A DNA stretch of 35,441 nucleotides from Betaproteobacteria bacterium. GTDB taxonomy: Bacteria > Pseudomonadota > Gammaproteobacteria > Burkholderiales > Casimicrobiaceae. This document shows, in pieces, positions 15,586 to 23,200 of the stretch (within the stretch, counting starts at the first letter, position 1; each line of letters opens with the position of its first letter). The DNA is taken from contig JAAFIS010000015.1 in the NCBI GenBank assembly GCA_013298695.1, positions 1 to 35,441 of the forward strand, given 5' to 3'. The translations under genes were made by a program, and so were the position numbers. The notes below the pieces were generated by a model. The model was given only the letters and a program-made list of their open reading frames with translations. It did not search any database and had not been told where the DNA came from.

Positions 15586-15614
15586 TTGACTGAATGTCAC
15601 ACTAATCGTATGAC
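15586..15614 (+). promoter_or_regulatory. Predicted sigma-70 promoter for DUF885 gene
   Basis: TTGACT (15586-15591) and TATGAC (15609-15614) are separated by exactly 17 bases, a good match to the housekeeping consensus. It lies about 140 bases upstream of the chosen start. An inverted repeat TGTCA-N11-TGACA (15595-15615) overlaps it and could be an operator. Confidence 0.45.
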
Positions 15615-15755
15615 AGTTTGATGACATCACGACGTAACATTCGTTCATGCTCGCGCTCGGTCAAAACGGCTGTCGCATCAGCGCACATTGCCCCCGGAAA
15701 TGTTCCATGGCGGGTTACCGTAAAGAAGGAATGCCTCGAATTGTTAATAAGAAAA

Positions 15756-17573
15756 ATGGCGAAGTGGACGAGCCTCTTTGCAACCGCGATGGTGCTCGTT
15801 TTGGCCGCACTCGCTGCGCACACTTGGTATGCAAGACCCCTGTTTGTCGAATGGTTCTATGCGAAATCATTTCTACAGTTTGCTATGCACGAACCCGAGC
15901 TGCTGACAGCGCTACGGGTGCTTGAGCCTTTTGGGCTGCGAGCCCACAACGCAAAGCTCGCCGACAGCTCTCTGCCTGCAGATGAGGAACGCATCGCGCT
16001 TATCACAAAGATGCGCGACCAACTCGCACAATACGACGCAGCGGGGTACCGCCAACAAGCGGCCATTAGTTATGCGGTCTTCGCACGCGAACTCGAGCAA
16101 CGAGAGAGCGAACTTCGTTGGCGCTGGCATACATTTCCGATCACTCAGCTTGGCGGTGCGCACACGTCGCTGCCTGCACTCATGATTCAGCAGCAGCGAA
16201 TTGATGATGTGGAAGACGCAGAAAATTTCATCACTCGCCTGGGTGCATTACCGCTGAAGATGGAACAGATCGCGGAGCAAATCCGTGCGCGTCAAGCGCG
16301 CGGTGTCATTCCTCCGAAATTCGCAGTCAATAAAGCATCGGTGCAGGTTAAGGAATTCATCGCGCTCGGTGTCGAAAAAAATCCGCTGCTAAAAAGATTT
16401 AATGAGGCGCTCGAGAAGTGGCCGGTGTCGCTAGCGAATGACGAAGTTAAGCGTTCGCTTCGAGCGCGAGCTACGGTAGCCGTCGAAGCCGCAGTAGTTC
16501 CTGCCTATCAAAAGCTCGACGTCGCACTCGATGCGCTGCGCGCGCTGGCGACCAAGGAAGACGGTGCTTGGTCGCTACCCGAGGGCGCGGCGTACTATCA
16601 AGCGGCCATTGAACGCCACACGAGCGCGCGGGTCACGGCCGATGAGATCCACGCGTTGGGGCTCAGCGAAGTGGCGCGAGTGGGCGCAGAAATGGATGCT
16701 GTGCTTTCGAAAATTGTCCCTGGCGAGGACTCGCGCGCGGCAAAAATTCTGCGCCTCAGCAACGATCCTGCTCGCCGCTACCCCGATACCGACGCAGGCC
16801 GCGCGCAGGTTCTCGTTGATTATCAAACGATCATCGACGAGATCTCGCCAGCGATGGACCGAGCGTTTCGTCTTCGACCGGAATCACGCGTCGTGGTGAA
16901 GCGGGTTCCTACGTTTTATGAGAAGGGTTCAGCAGCGGCGTACTATGAGTCGCCGCCGCTTGATGGTTCTGCGCCCGGGGTTTTTTACGCGAATTTATTT
17001 GATGTCAACGCGACGCCGAAACACGCAATGCGCACGCTCGCATACCACGAGGCAATTCCCGGGCACCACTTCCAGACTTCCATCGCGCAGTCGCTCAAAG
17101 ATTTGCCGTTTTTTCGTTCGCTGGTCGCGTTTACCGCTTACGACGAGGGCTGGGCGCTCTACGCAGAACGATTGGCGTGGGAACTCGGTTTCCAGAGCGA
17201 TCCGCACGACAATTTAGGGCGCTTGCAGGATGAAATGTTGCGCGCCGTTCGTTTGGTGGTCGACACCGGCATTCATGCAAAGCGTTGGTCTCGCGAAACA
17301 GCGATTCGCTACATGGTCGAGCAAACGGGGATGGTGGAATCCGAAGTCGTTGCCGAGATCGAGCGCTATTTCGTCGACCCCGGTCAAGCGCTCGCCTACA
17401 AAGTCGGGATGCTCAAGATTCTTGAGCTACGCGAGCGCGCAAAAAGCGCGCTCGGTCCGCGTTTCGATATCAAAGATTTCCATGATGTCGTTCTCGGCAA
17501 CGGCTCCCTGCCGCTGTCGCTTCTTGAGCGCGTGGTCGACGAATACATCGCTCGCGTGCAATCAAAGCGATAG
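15756..17573 (+). CDS. DUF885 family protein (putative metallopeptidase), membrane-anchored or exported
   Basis: 605 residues from ATG 15756, which starts directly before a hydrophobic segment (LFATAMVLVLAALAAHTW). A TTG at 15741 is an alternative; the frame is open further upstream, but that part lacks a plausible N-terminus. DUF885 is recognised from the HEAIPGHH motif (431-438, HExxPGHxxQ type), YYESPPLDG, YDEGWALYAERL and the final KIxELRERA segment. The HExxH-like motif suggests a zinc peptidase of gluzincin type, although few members are characterised. Its length is typical. It is convergent with the Bug binding-protein gene, with a 27-base gap and no terminator between. Confidence 0.88.
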   Translation: MAKWTSLFATAMVLVLAALAAHTWYARPLFVEWFYAKSFLQFAMHEPELLTALRVLEPFGLRAHNAKLADSSLPADEERIALITKMRDQLAQYDAAGYRQQAAISYAVFARELEQRESELRWRWHTFPITQLGGAHTSLPALMIQQQRIDDVEDAENFITRLGALPLKMEQIAEQIRARQARGVIPPKFAVNKASVQVKEFIALGVEKNPLLKRFNEALEKWPVSLANDEVKRSLRARATVAVEAAVVPAYQKLDVALDALRALATKEDGAWSLPEGAAYYQAAIERHTSARVTADEIHALGLSEVARVGAEMDAVLSKIVPGEDSRAAKILRLSNDPARRYPDTDAGRAQVLVDYQTIIDEISPAMDRAFRLRPESRVVVKRVPTFYEKGSAAAYYESPPLDGSAPGVFYANLFDVNATPKHAMRTLAYHEAIPGHHFQTSIAQSLKDLPFFRSLVAFTAYDEGWALYAERLAWELGFQSDPHDNLGRLQDEMLRAVRLVVDTGIHAKRWSRETAIRYMVEQTGMVESEVVAEIERYFVDPGQALAYKVGMLKILELRERAKSALGPRFDIKDFHDVVLGNGSLPLSLLERVVDEYIARVQSKR

Positions 17574-17600
17574 GTGCACTCCGCCGAATAGCACGTTGCG

Positions 17601-18578
17601 CTAATCCACCTTTGCGCCGGACGCTTTCACTACCTTCGCCCATTTTTCAATTTCGCTTTTGATGTGAGCGCTGAACTGCTCTGGAGTGGAGCCCACGGCA
17701 TCTGCCCCTTGATTGGCCAAGCGCTCTTTCATCTCAGGTGTGGCTAACGCCTTCGCAATTTCACGCGAGAGGCGCTCCACGATTTCTTTTGGTGTTCCGG
17801 CAGGGGCTAACACGCCAAACCATGAACTCGCATCAAACCCTGGAAGACCCGCCTCAGCAATAGTTGGAACGCCGGGCAGGGCAGGCGAGCGAACAGAAGA
17901 GGTGACCGCCATCGCCTTCAGTTTGCCGCCGCGAATATGCGGCATCACCGCAGGCGCGTTGTCGAACATGATGTTGACTTGGCCGCTCATCACGTCGGGC
18001 AACGCTGCAGCAGAGCCTTTGTACGGGATGTGCGTCATTTGCGTCTGCGACATCATTTTGAACAGCTCGGCCGACAAGTGAATTGAAGTGCCGCTGCCGC
18101 TCGATGCAAAGGTCAATTTGTTAGGCTCTTTACGCGCGGCGTCGATGACGTCTTTCACGGAGTTGGCAGCGAAGCTTGGCGCGGCAACCAACACGTTTGG
18201 CACGCCCGCCACCAGTGAGACCGGTGCAAAGTCTTTCACCGCGTCATACGGCATTTTGGGATAGAGCGACACGTTAATGCCGTGCGTGCCAACGGTGCCC
18301 ATCAGCAATGTGTAGCCATCGGGAGGCGATTTCGCGACGAATTCAGCGCCGATGTTGCCGCCCGCGCCGGGCTTGTTATCGATGATCACCGTTTGATTGA
18401 GTGACTTCTGCAGTTCCGCGCCGACTGCGCGCGCCAAGATGTCGGTCGTGCCGCCAGCGGTGAACGGAACCACCATTCGAATCGGCTTCGCCGGATATTG
18501 GGCAGACGCTGTTGCGCAGAACAAGCCTAGACTCGGCGCAAGCAATGCCGCGCAACGTTTCATTCTCGTTTGGGTCAT
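17601..18578 (-). CDS. Tripartite tricarboxylate transporter (Bug) substrate-binding protein
   Basis: 325 residues. ATG 18578 has a strong AAGGAGG Shine-Dalgarno (18584-18590), which overrides the longer frame starting at 18665. A signal peptide ends at TASAQ. The mature protein begins with the Bug hallmark YPAKPIRMVVPFTAGGTTD, followed by VDNKPGAGG-type (IIDNKPGAGGNIG), PPDGYTLL, GTHGIN, HIPYKGSAAALPD and GVPTIAEAGLPGF. These periplasmic proteins bind carboxylates or related compounds for TctAB-type carriers. No tctA or tctB gene is visible here, so it is one of the many orphan Bug proteins of Burkholderiales-like genomes. The ligand cannot be predicted from sequence alone. Confidence 0.94.
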   Translation of the reverse strand: MTQTRMKRCAALLAPSLGLFCATASAQYPAKPIRMVVPFTAGGTTDILARAVGAELQKSLNQTVIIDNKPGAGGNIGAEFVAKSPPDGYTLLMGTVGTHGINVSLYPKMPYDAVKDFAPVSLVAGVPNVLVAAPSFAANSVKDVIDAARKEPNKLTFASSGSGTSIHLSAELFKMMSQTQMTHIPYKGSAAALPDVMSGQVNIMFDNAPAVMPHIRGGKLKAMAVTSSVRSPALPGVPTIAEAGLPGFDASSWFGVLAPAGTPKEIVERLSREIAKALATPEMKERLANQGADAVGSTPEQFSAHIKSEIEKWAKVVKASGAKVD

Positions 18579-18685
18579 AAATGCCTCCTTGGATAGAAGC
18601 ATTATGCGCGCTAAACGCGGCTTAAACTTGGGCGCCGTTTCGTTTGCGCGCTTGGCTGCGCGCAAACTTTAATGACCTCGCGTCG

Positions 18686-19750
18686 TTAGCGAGCGAACGA
18701 AATTTCAACTAGCTTGGTTTGGGTTTCGCCAGTGCCTTCGTAGCGCCATTGAGCCAGCGCTGTTCGCACGTTGCGGTCAAACACTCGGGGCGGATTCGCC
18801 TCAAGGATGTCGACGCTGGTCACCGCGCCGGTTGCGTTGACCGTGAGGCGCGCGCGTACGGTGCCGCGGTCGGCTTCAGCGTTGCGTGGAAACAACGGCT
18901 CCACTCGCGAGATGAGCGCACCTTCGCGCGCCGCTGCCGCGGGTGCTGCCGCTGGGCGTGCCGCCGCCGCAGGCGCAGCAGCCGCCACGGCGGGTGTAGT
19001 GGCGGGGGCAGGCGCAGCGGGCGCAGGTGCGGGAGCGGCCGCAGGCGCTGGCGCAGGCGCAGCGGCCGCCGGAGGAGGCGCGGCGGATGCGACAGCTGGC
19101 GCGGGGGAAGGGGCTGCCGGCGTTAGTGAGGGATTTGCGGTGGTTGCGACTGCTGCTTTTTTCGCCGCTTCTTTTGCCGCAGCTTCTTTCGCAGCTTCGC
19201 GTGGATCCTTCGGTGCGTCTTTCGCCGCGATTGCTTTCGCGGGGTCAGCTGGCGCTGCGGAGCCAGGTACGAATACGCTGGTTGTCGCTCCGTCGCTCGG
19301 CGCTGCGGCAGCCGGTGATGGAGCGATGGGCGCGGCAGGCGCGGTACTCGACGACGCTACCGGTGGCGTCGGAGCGGTCGGCGCTGGGCTGCCGCCGCCG
19401 CGCATAAAGAAAAACAGTGCTGCTGCGACAGCGGTTAACGCAACGCCGCCAATAATGAGCGGCATCTGTGATTTAGTGGCGGCAGGTGCGGCGCTGGCAA
19501 ACGAGGAAGGTCGTAGCGTGGAAGGCGCGGCCGCGGCTGCGTCAGATTGTGCGAGCCCGAGCTTTTCGAAGCGCTGCAAATTCGCTTCAACCTCGACATG
19601 TGGAATTCCAGAGAGCGACGACAGCGAATCGATGCTCATTGGCGTGTTCAACAGCGCGAGCAGTTTGCGTTGTCGTACTGAAAGTGCTGCGCCTCGGATC
19701 GTGTTTTCGTCGCTCGCGCGTGGTGTCGCGCCCCAAACTTCAATACTCAT
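18686..19750 (-). CDS. TonB-like protein: N-terminal helix-turn-helix-like domain, one membrane helix, Ala/Pro linker, TonB C-terminal domain
   Basis: 354 residues from ATG 19750 (MSIEVWG); the frame continues upstream without a good start. Residues about 20-68 (VRQRKLLALLN, then SIDSLSSLSGIPHVEVEANLQRF) resemble a small winged-helix/ArsR-like fold. One membrane helix (about 96-116, ending FFFMR) is followed by about 150 residues of Ala/Pro repeats, including a Lys/Glu/Ala coiled segment (AKEAAAKEAAKKAA). The last ~80 residues (EPLFPRNAEADRGTVRARLTV..., then RNVRTALAQWRYEG) are a TonB C-terminal/AMIN-like energy-transducer domain. Topology would be N-inside, with TonB in the periplasm. No exbBD or receptor gene is adjacent. 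The combination of DNA-binding-like and TonB ends is unusual; the HTH call is tentative. Confidence 0.75.
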   Translation of the reverse strand: MSIEVWGATPRASDENTIRGAALSVRQRKLLALLNTPMSIDSLSSLSGIPHVEVEANLQRFEKLGLAQSDAAAAAPSTLRPSSFASAAPAATKSQMPLIIGGVALTAVAAALFFFMRGGGSPAPTAPTPPVASSSTAPAAPIAPSPAAAAPSDGATTSVFVPGSAAPADPAKAIAAKDAPKDPREAAKEAAAKEAAKKAAVATTANPSLTPAAPSPAPAVASAAPPPAAAAPAPAPAAAPAPAPAAPAPATTPAVAAAAPAAAARPAAAPAAAAREGALISRVEPLFPRNAEADRGTVRARLTVNATGAVTSVDILEANPPRVFDRNVRTALAQWRYEGTGETQTKLVEISFAR

Positions 19751-19971
19751 ATTTCTTTTTTCGCCCCAGAAAGTTGACGCCGCACGGTGATGCGGCGCTG
19801 AAAAGTTCACGTGATGATCGGGTGCTATCTTTCGTTTCACCTCAAGTTGCGAGCGCATTTAGGCTCGATCACGTCCGCTTCACGAAACACGGTGGCTTGT
19901 GGCCAACCGTGTAACGATGGCGGATTATTTATCCACATCTTAGGGGTCGATAAGAAAGTTTTTGATGGTTC

Positions 19972-19990
19972 GCGCCCGATTAAAAAGGCC
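19972..19990. repeat. AT-centred intergenic palindrome, copy 5 (degenerate)
   Basis: GCGCCCGATTAAAAAGGCC aligns with the copy at 14752 (GCGCCCAATTAAATGGGCC) with three differences and is followed by TTAG where that copy has TAAC. The palindrome is weaker here. Confidence 0.4.
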
Positions 19991-20013
19991 TTAGACTGAG
20001 AGAGCTGAAAACG

Positions 20014-20034
20014 AAAAAGCCGCGTAACGCGGCT
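20014..20034 (-). terminator. Intrinsic terminator of the DUF3034-haemoglobin operon
   Basis: Read on the minus strand: stem AGCCGCG / CGCGGCT (7 bp, loop of 3) followed at once by a TTTTT run. It lies about 100 bases beyond the stop of the truncated haemoglobin gene. This is the best intrinsic terminator in the window. Confidence 0.75.
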
Positions 20035-20106
20035 GCAAAAATTTCGTGCTAGTTGTTTTTTTGCGACGATCTTCGACGCTTTGGGAGATTTTCTGAGCTA
20101 TCTAGA

Positions 20107-20127
20107 GGCGCGCACGGGTCGCGCGCC
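20107..20127. other. GC-rich hairpin just after the haemoglobin stop
   Basis: GGCGCGC-ACGGGTC-GCGCGCC, a perfect 7-bp stem. It is nested inside outer arms TTTTCTG (20089-20095) and CAGAAAA (20129-20135), giving an extended imperfect cruciform. It is immediately 3' of the gene at 20138 and may be an mRNA-stabilising or attenuating structure. Confidence 0.4.
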
Positions 20128-20137
20128 CCAGAAAAGA

Positions 20138-20581
20138 TCACTGATCGTTAATGTCGCGCTTCATTGGTGCGAGCTTGCCGATAAGTCGAAACTGCTCCGA
20201 TTGCGACACGCCGGCCGCATCCATCGCGCGCTGTAAATCCTCTGCAAGCGCATTGAAGTGATGCGTTTTGATGCCCATGCCCTGATGCGCCGCTTTCATG
20301 TCGTTGCCGGTGTAGGTGCAACCGCCGCCAAGCAATTCGCAAAACTGGTCGGATAACAGCGTGGCAAGCCGAGTGGCATCGGTGTCTTTGAACAGCGAGC
20401 CAATGAGCGGATTCGCTTTGACCCGAGCAACCAAATCGAGATTGATTTTCATCAGTCCGTCGTATCCACCGAAGCCCGCAATCGCCGCCTCGTTTGGAGC
20501 GGCTTTCGCAAACGTTGCGCCGTTCAAGCCAGTCAGTGCGAATGTGGCTGCGGTGAGGGCGATGAGAATTGTCTTTTTCAC
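20138..20581 (-). CDS. Exported group I truncated haemoglobin-like protein
   Basis: 147 residues starting at GTG 20581, which is preceded by AAGGAG at correct spacing. A Sec signal peptide (residues 1-27, TILIALTAATFALTGLNGATFAKA) sends it to the periplasm. The globin part is short: GGYDGLMKIN (helix A/B region), ANPLIGSLF, LLGGGCTYTGNDM and the F-helix region KAAHQGMGIKTHHFNAL. H99 in AAHQGMG aligns with the proximal haem ligand of group I truncated haemoglobins. Most truncated haemoglobins are cytoplasmic, so the leader is notable. The gene is 10 bases downstream of the DUF3034 gene in a two-gene operon. The role is probably NO or O2 chemistry, or redox in the envelope (inference). Confidence 0.85.
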   Translation of the reverse strand: MKKTILIALTAATFALTGLNGATFAKAAPNEAAIAGFGGYDGLMKINLDLVARVKANPLIGSLFKDTDATRLATLLSDQFCELLGGGCTYTGNDMKAAHQGMGIKTHHFNALAEDLQRAMDAAGVSQSEQFRLIGKLAPMKRDINDQ

Positions 20582-20591
20582 AAATAACTCC

Positions 20592-21473
20592 TTAGAAACT
20601 CAGTTGAAGTGATGCGTACACGCCGCGTTGACGACCGGGAATAACGATGCGCCCCAGATCAACATAAGCAACGGTCAGCGAAGCGTTTTTCGTAGGAAAC
20701 CAAGCGACGAACGCGTCCCACGCGGTGCTCTCGTCGAGCCCGATGAAATCGCGTTTAGTGCGCGCCTCAACGCCTAGCGCGAGATCGCGGCGCACCAGGA
20801 ACGCGAGCGAACCTTCGAATTGCGGCTTGAGTTTGTCGCCATTGGGGCCGCCAAATCCTAGGATCCCGATCTGGTTTGCCTTAGTAAATCGAACGCCAAC
20901 GTTGGCAAGCAGCCGCTGATCGATGAACAGTTTGCTTGCGGTGATATAGTAGTCGGTGCCTTTATCGTGCGGAATTCCGAGCGCGGCGAGCACGTTACCG
21001 TTGTCGTTTTGTTTGTGCTGAACGCCGACCGAAATCTGCGGCAAAAGGCGATCTTGATCGTAAATTGCGTCGCCGGCGATTTTCACTTTCGCGCCAAAAA
21101 TGTTTTGCTTGAATGTGTAGCCGCGTCCCAATCCCAGCGCGGTGCCGACGTCGCGAGTGTCGAAAGCCTGTTGTGCAAATGAAATCTCGACGCGATCATA
21201 GAAACCGACCGCTGCGCCAACGCTTCGCAAGCGGTAATCGTCAAGGTTCACAATCGTTGCGAACGCTGCGCCGCCGATTTGATTTTCAGTGCCGTAGCCC
21301 GTAATCAATGCCCACGGCGCAAGTCCGCCGCCGCCAGCGCCTTCAACGGTGCTCACGCCGCCGGTAGCGAGGAGTTTGCCCGAATAGCCCTGGCTCCAAG
21401 CTGCGCTTGTTAGCGCTAAGCCAGCCGCTATTGGGGCAAGCGCGTATTTGAATACTTTGCTCAAGTTTGCCAT
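20592..21473 (-). CDS. DUF3034 family outer-membrane-like protein
   Basis: 293 residues. ATG 21473 follows GGAG. A signal peptide ends near AAWSQG. The mature sequence starts KLLATGGVSTVEGAGGGGL and continues with GYGTENQIGGAAF, ISFAQQAFDT, FGAKVKIAGDA, DTDYYITASK-like (GTDYYITASK) and NVGVRFTKANQ. It ends in YASLQLSF with a terminal Phe. This is the DUF3034 family, predicted as a beta-barrel of the outer membrane. Function is unproven; its repeated linkage to exported truncated haemoglobin suggests a joint envelope role. One member of the AT-centred palindrome family lies 14-30 bases upstream, directly before the Shine-Dalgarno. Confidence 0.87.
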   Translation of the reverse strand: MANLSKVFKYALAPIAAGLALTSAAWSQGYSGKLLATGGVSTVEGAGGGGLAPWALITGYGTENQIGGAAFATIVNLDDYRLRSVGAAVGFYDRVEISFAQQAFDTRDVGTALGLGRGYTFKQNIFGAKVKIAGDAIYDQDRLLPQISVGVQHKQNDNGNVLAALGIPHDKGTDYYITASKLFIDQRLLANVGVRFTKANQIGILGFGGPNGDKLKPQFEGSLAFLVRRDLALGVEARTKRDFIGLDESTAWDAFVAWFPTKNASLTVAYVDLGRIVIPGRQRGVYASLQLSF

Positions 21474-21486
21474 TTGTTTTCTCCAA

Positions 21487-21503
21487 GCCCATTAAAATTG
21501 GGG
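21487..21503. repeat. AT-centred intergenic palindrome, copy 6, in 5' leader of DUF3034
   Basis: On the minus strand CCCCAATTTTAATGGGC, ending 13 bases before the DUF3034 start codon and abutting its GGAG ribosome-binding site. Arms CCCA/TGGG with an AT centre. It could fold in the mRNA or bind a regulator in the promoter. Confidence 0.5.
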
Positions 21504-21718
21504 TTACGTTAATGATGTTGTATTGCTGACCGTGACCCAACTGCTGTCACAATCATTTGCTGTGGGATGCACGCTATACGACGCACTCACTTGATTGGAT
21601 GCAGAATTTTGTCCTGCGGCTGAATCCATCCGTGATCCATCGTCGTAATCGATCTATACCCAGCCTTTGGCAGCTCGGCGCTGCTAACTCACCGTCTAAT
21701 TCTTCAAAGTTCTCTTGC

Positions 21719-22309
21719 ATGCTCGATGATCTCGAAATCAAACGTTTGATCCTACTCACGGCGTCGCAGGACGCGAAGGCGTTTTCGCAGCTATACGAAA
21801 AGACTGCGCCTTTACTCATGGGCGTGGCGCTTCGAGTAACACGTCGGCGAGAAATGGCGGAGGAAGTGCTTCACGACGCATTTGTGAAAGTTTGGAATCA
21901 AGCGAAGTCGTTTGATCCGTTGGCGTTGCAGCCGGTGGCGTGGCTATCCGCGATTGTGCGCAATCGTGCGCTTGATCTTGTGCAATCAGCTGAGGCAACG
22001 CGCGTTGAATCTTTTGACGGCGATGATGAAGACGGCGGCGGATTGGAGCGACTTCTAGACTGGAGCGACAACGGGGATGCTGGCGGCGCGCTGGATAACG
22101 AGCGTGCGACACATCAGCTGCGCGAATGCATCAATGAGCTTAAGCCAACGGAGCGCCAAGCGATCGCGCTGGCCTACCATCATGGGATGAGTCATAGTGA
22201 ATTGGCCGAACATTTGCAAAAGCCGATTGGAACGGTGAAGAGTTGGGTGCGGCGCGGGCTGGATGCGTTGCGCAGCTGTATGGATGAATGCGTGGGGTTG
22301 GCGCGATGA
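21719..22309 (+). CDS. ECF RNA polymerase sigma factor (paired with RskA-type anti-sigma)
   Basis: 196 residues from ATG 21719; the frame is open 54 codons further up but that part does not resemble a sigma factor. Region 2 is visible at residues 20-90 (AFSQLYEKTAPLLMGVALRV, EEVLHDAFVKVWNQA, AWLSAIVRNRALD), followed by an acidic linker (GDDEDGG) and region 4 (LKPTERQAIALAYHHGMSHSELAEHL, then PIGTVKSWVRRGLDAL). The stop overlaps the anti-sigma start as ATGA, the usual arrangement for cotranslated sigma/anti-sigma pairs. The pair resembles the SigK/RskA or ECF group with zinc-less membrane anti-sigmas. Downstream ferritin-like and cytochrome genes may be targets. Confidence 0.92.
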   Translation: MLDDLEIKRLILLTASQDAKAFSQLYEKTAPLLMGVALRVTRRREMAEEVLHDAFVKVWNQAKSFDPLALQPVAWLSAIVRNRALDLVQSAEATRVESFDGDDEDGGGLERLLDWSDNGDAGGALDNERATHQLRECINELKPTERQAIALAYHHGMSHSELAEHLQKPIGTVKSWVRRGLDALRSCMDECVGLAR

Positions 22310-22998
22310 AACTTGCTCGACATCACCTACTCGATGCTCTCGTCGCAGAATACATCGTCGGCACGCTTCGTGGCGCTGCGCGAAAAAGATTCGAGCGCGC
22401 CATGCGCGAAGAGCCGTTGGTAGCAACGCGCGTCAGCCATTGGCTTTCTCGCGCAAACCTGAAACCGTCGCTCTCGCAGGCGGTGAAACCGTCGCCCGCT
22501 GTGTGGCGCGCCATTGAGACAACGCTTAACTTATCGCGCTTTCGCGAACCGTGGTGGGCTCGGCTAAGCGTGTGGCGCGGCTGGGCGGTGGCGGCCACCA
22601 GCGCGCTCGTGCTTTTGGTGGGAAGTCAACTCATCACGCGCACGGCAGCGCCCGAGGCAATGCAAACCGTGGCTCGTTTGAGCGGGGATGCGACCGCACC
22701 AACGGCGGTTGTCGCATCGCGCTCAAGCGATGGCAAGCGCCTCTCGTTGAAAGCAGATCGTGCGATTGAGGCCAGCGCACTGCAAAGCTACGAACTGTGG
22801 CTGTTGCCGGAAGGCGGCGGTGCGCCGATTTCGCTGGCCGTGCTCGGGTCTCTCACGGCTGAATTCGCGCTTCCGCCTTCGCAAGCGGCAAGGGTTACTC
22901 GCGGCGCGAAGCTCGCAGTTTCAGTCGAGCCAGCTGGCGGCTCGAAAACTGGTGCACCTACCGGTCCGGTTATTTTGGTGGGCGCGATCGAATCGTAG
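22306..22998 (+). CDS. RskA-type membrane anti-sigma factor
   Basis: 230 residues from ATG 22306 (MKLARHHLLDALVAEYIVGTL), overlapping the sigma factor stop. The cytoplasmic N-domain (1-90) has the typical LVAEYIVGTLRGAARKRFE anti-sigma opening. One membrane helix at about 92-110 precedes a periplasmic RskA C-terminal domain containing YELWLLPEGGGAPISL and ending LAVSVEPAGGSKTGAPTGP. Such factors hold the sigma at the membrane and release it after regulated proteolysis. No other candidate sigma lies closer. About 200 non-coding bases separate it from the ferritin-like gene. Confidence 0.9.
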   Translation: MKLARHHLLDALVAEYIVGTLRGAARKRFERAMREEPLVATRVSHWLSRANLKPSLSQAVKPSPAVWRAIETTLNLSRFREPWWARLSVWRGWAVAATSALVLLVGSQLITRTAAPEAMQTVARLSGDATAPTAVVASRSSDGKRLSLKADRAIEASALQSYELWLLPEGGGAPISLAVLGSLTAEFALPPSQAARVTRGAKLAVSVEPAGGSKTGAPTGPVILVGAIES

Positions 22999-23200
22999 AG
23001 TCGAATCGCCCGAAGGATTGAACGCGGTTCGCGCAAGCGATTCCGTGTTCATTTTTTGTGCACGGCAAAAGCCAGCGATCCTCTGCCTCGGTCTACGTTT
23101 GGGCGCGCATCCGCGAAAAACATCCAATCGTTCGGCTCGGTCGTATCAAACTCACGAGCGAATCAACGCTCCCTCTCAACCCCTCGAAGGAGTTTGACTT

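Larger units (their letters stand above)
19751..20137. other. Intergenic region upstream of the TonB-like gene
   Basis: Contains, from the gene outward: a perfect 7-bp hairpin CGCCGCA-CGGTGA-TGCGGCG (19778-19797) in the likely 5' leader; the palindrome-family copy at 19972; the minus-strand terminator at 20014-20034; and a larger dyad at 20089-20135. No gene is supported. Confidence 0.55.

Noticed and set aside
18900-19390. Low-complexity Ala/Pro codon repeats as a tandem repeat array or CRISPR
   Set aside because: The repetition is at protein level in a TonB-type linker; there are no regular direct repeats with unique spacers.
18771-19790. A 339-codon Ala/Gly-rich frame antisense to the TonB-like gene
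   Set aside because: Open only because the true gene is Ala/Pro-rich with GC-rich codons; the TonB and membrane motifs are on the minus strand.
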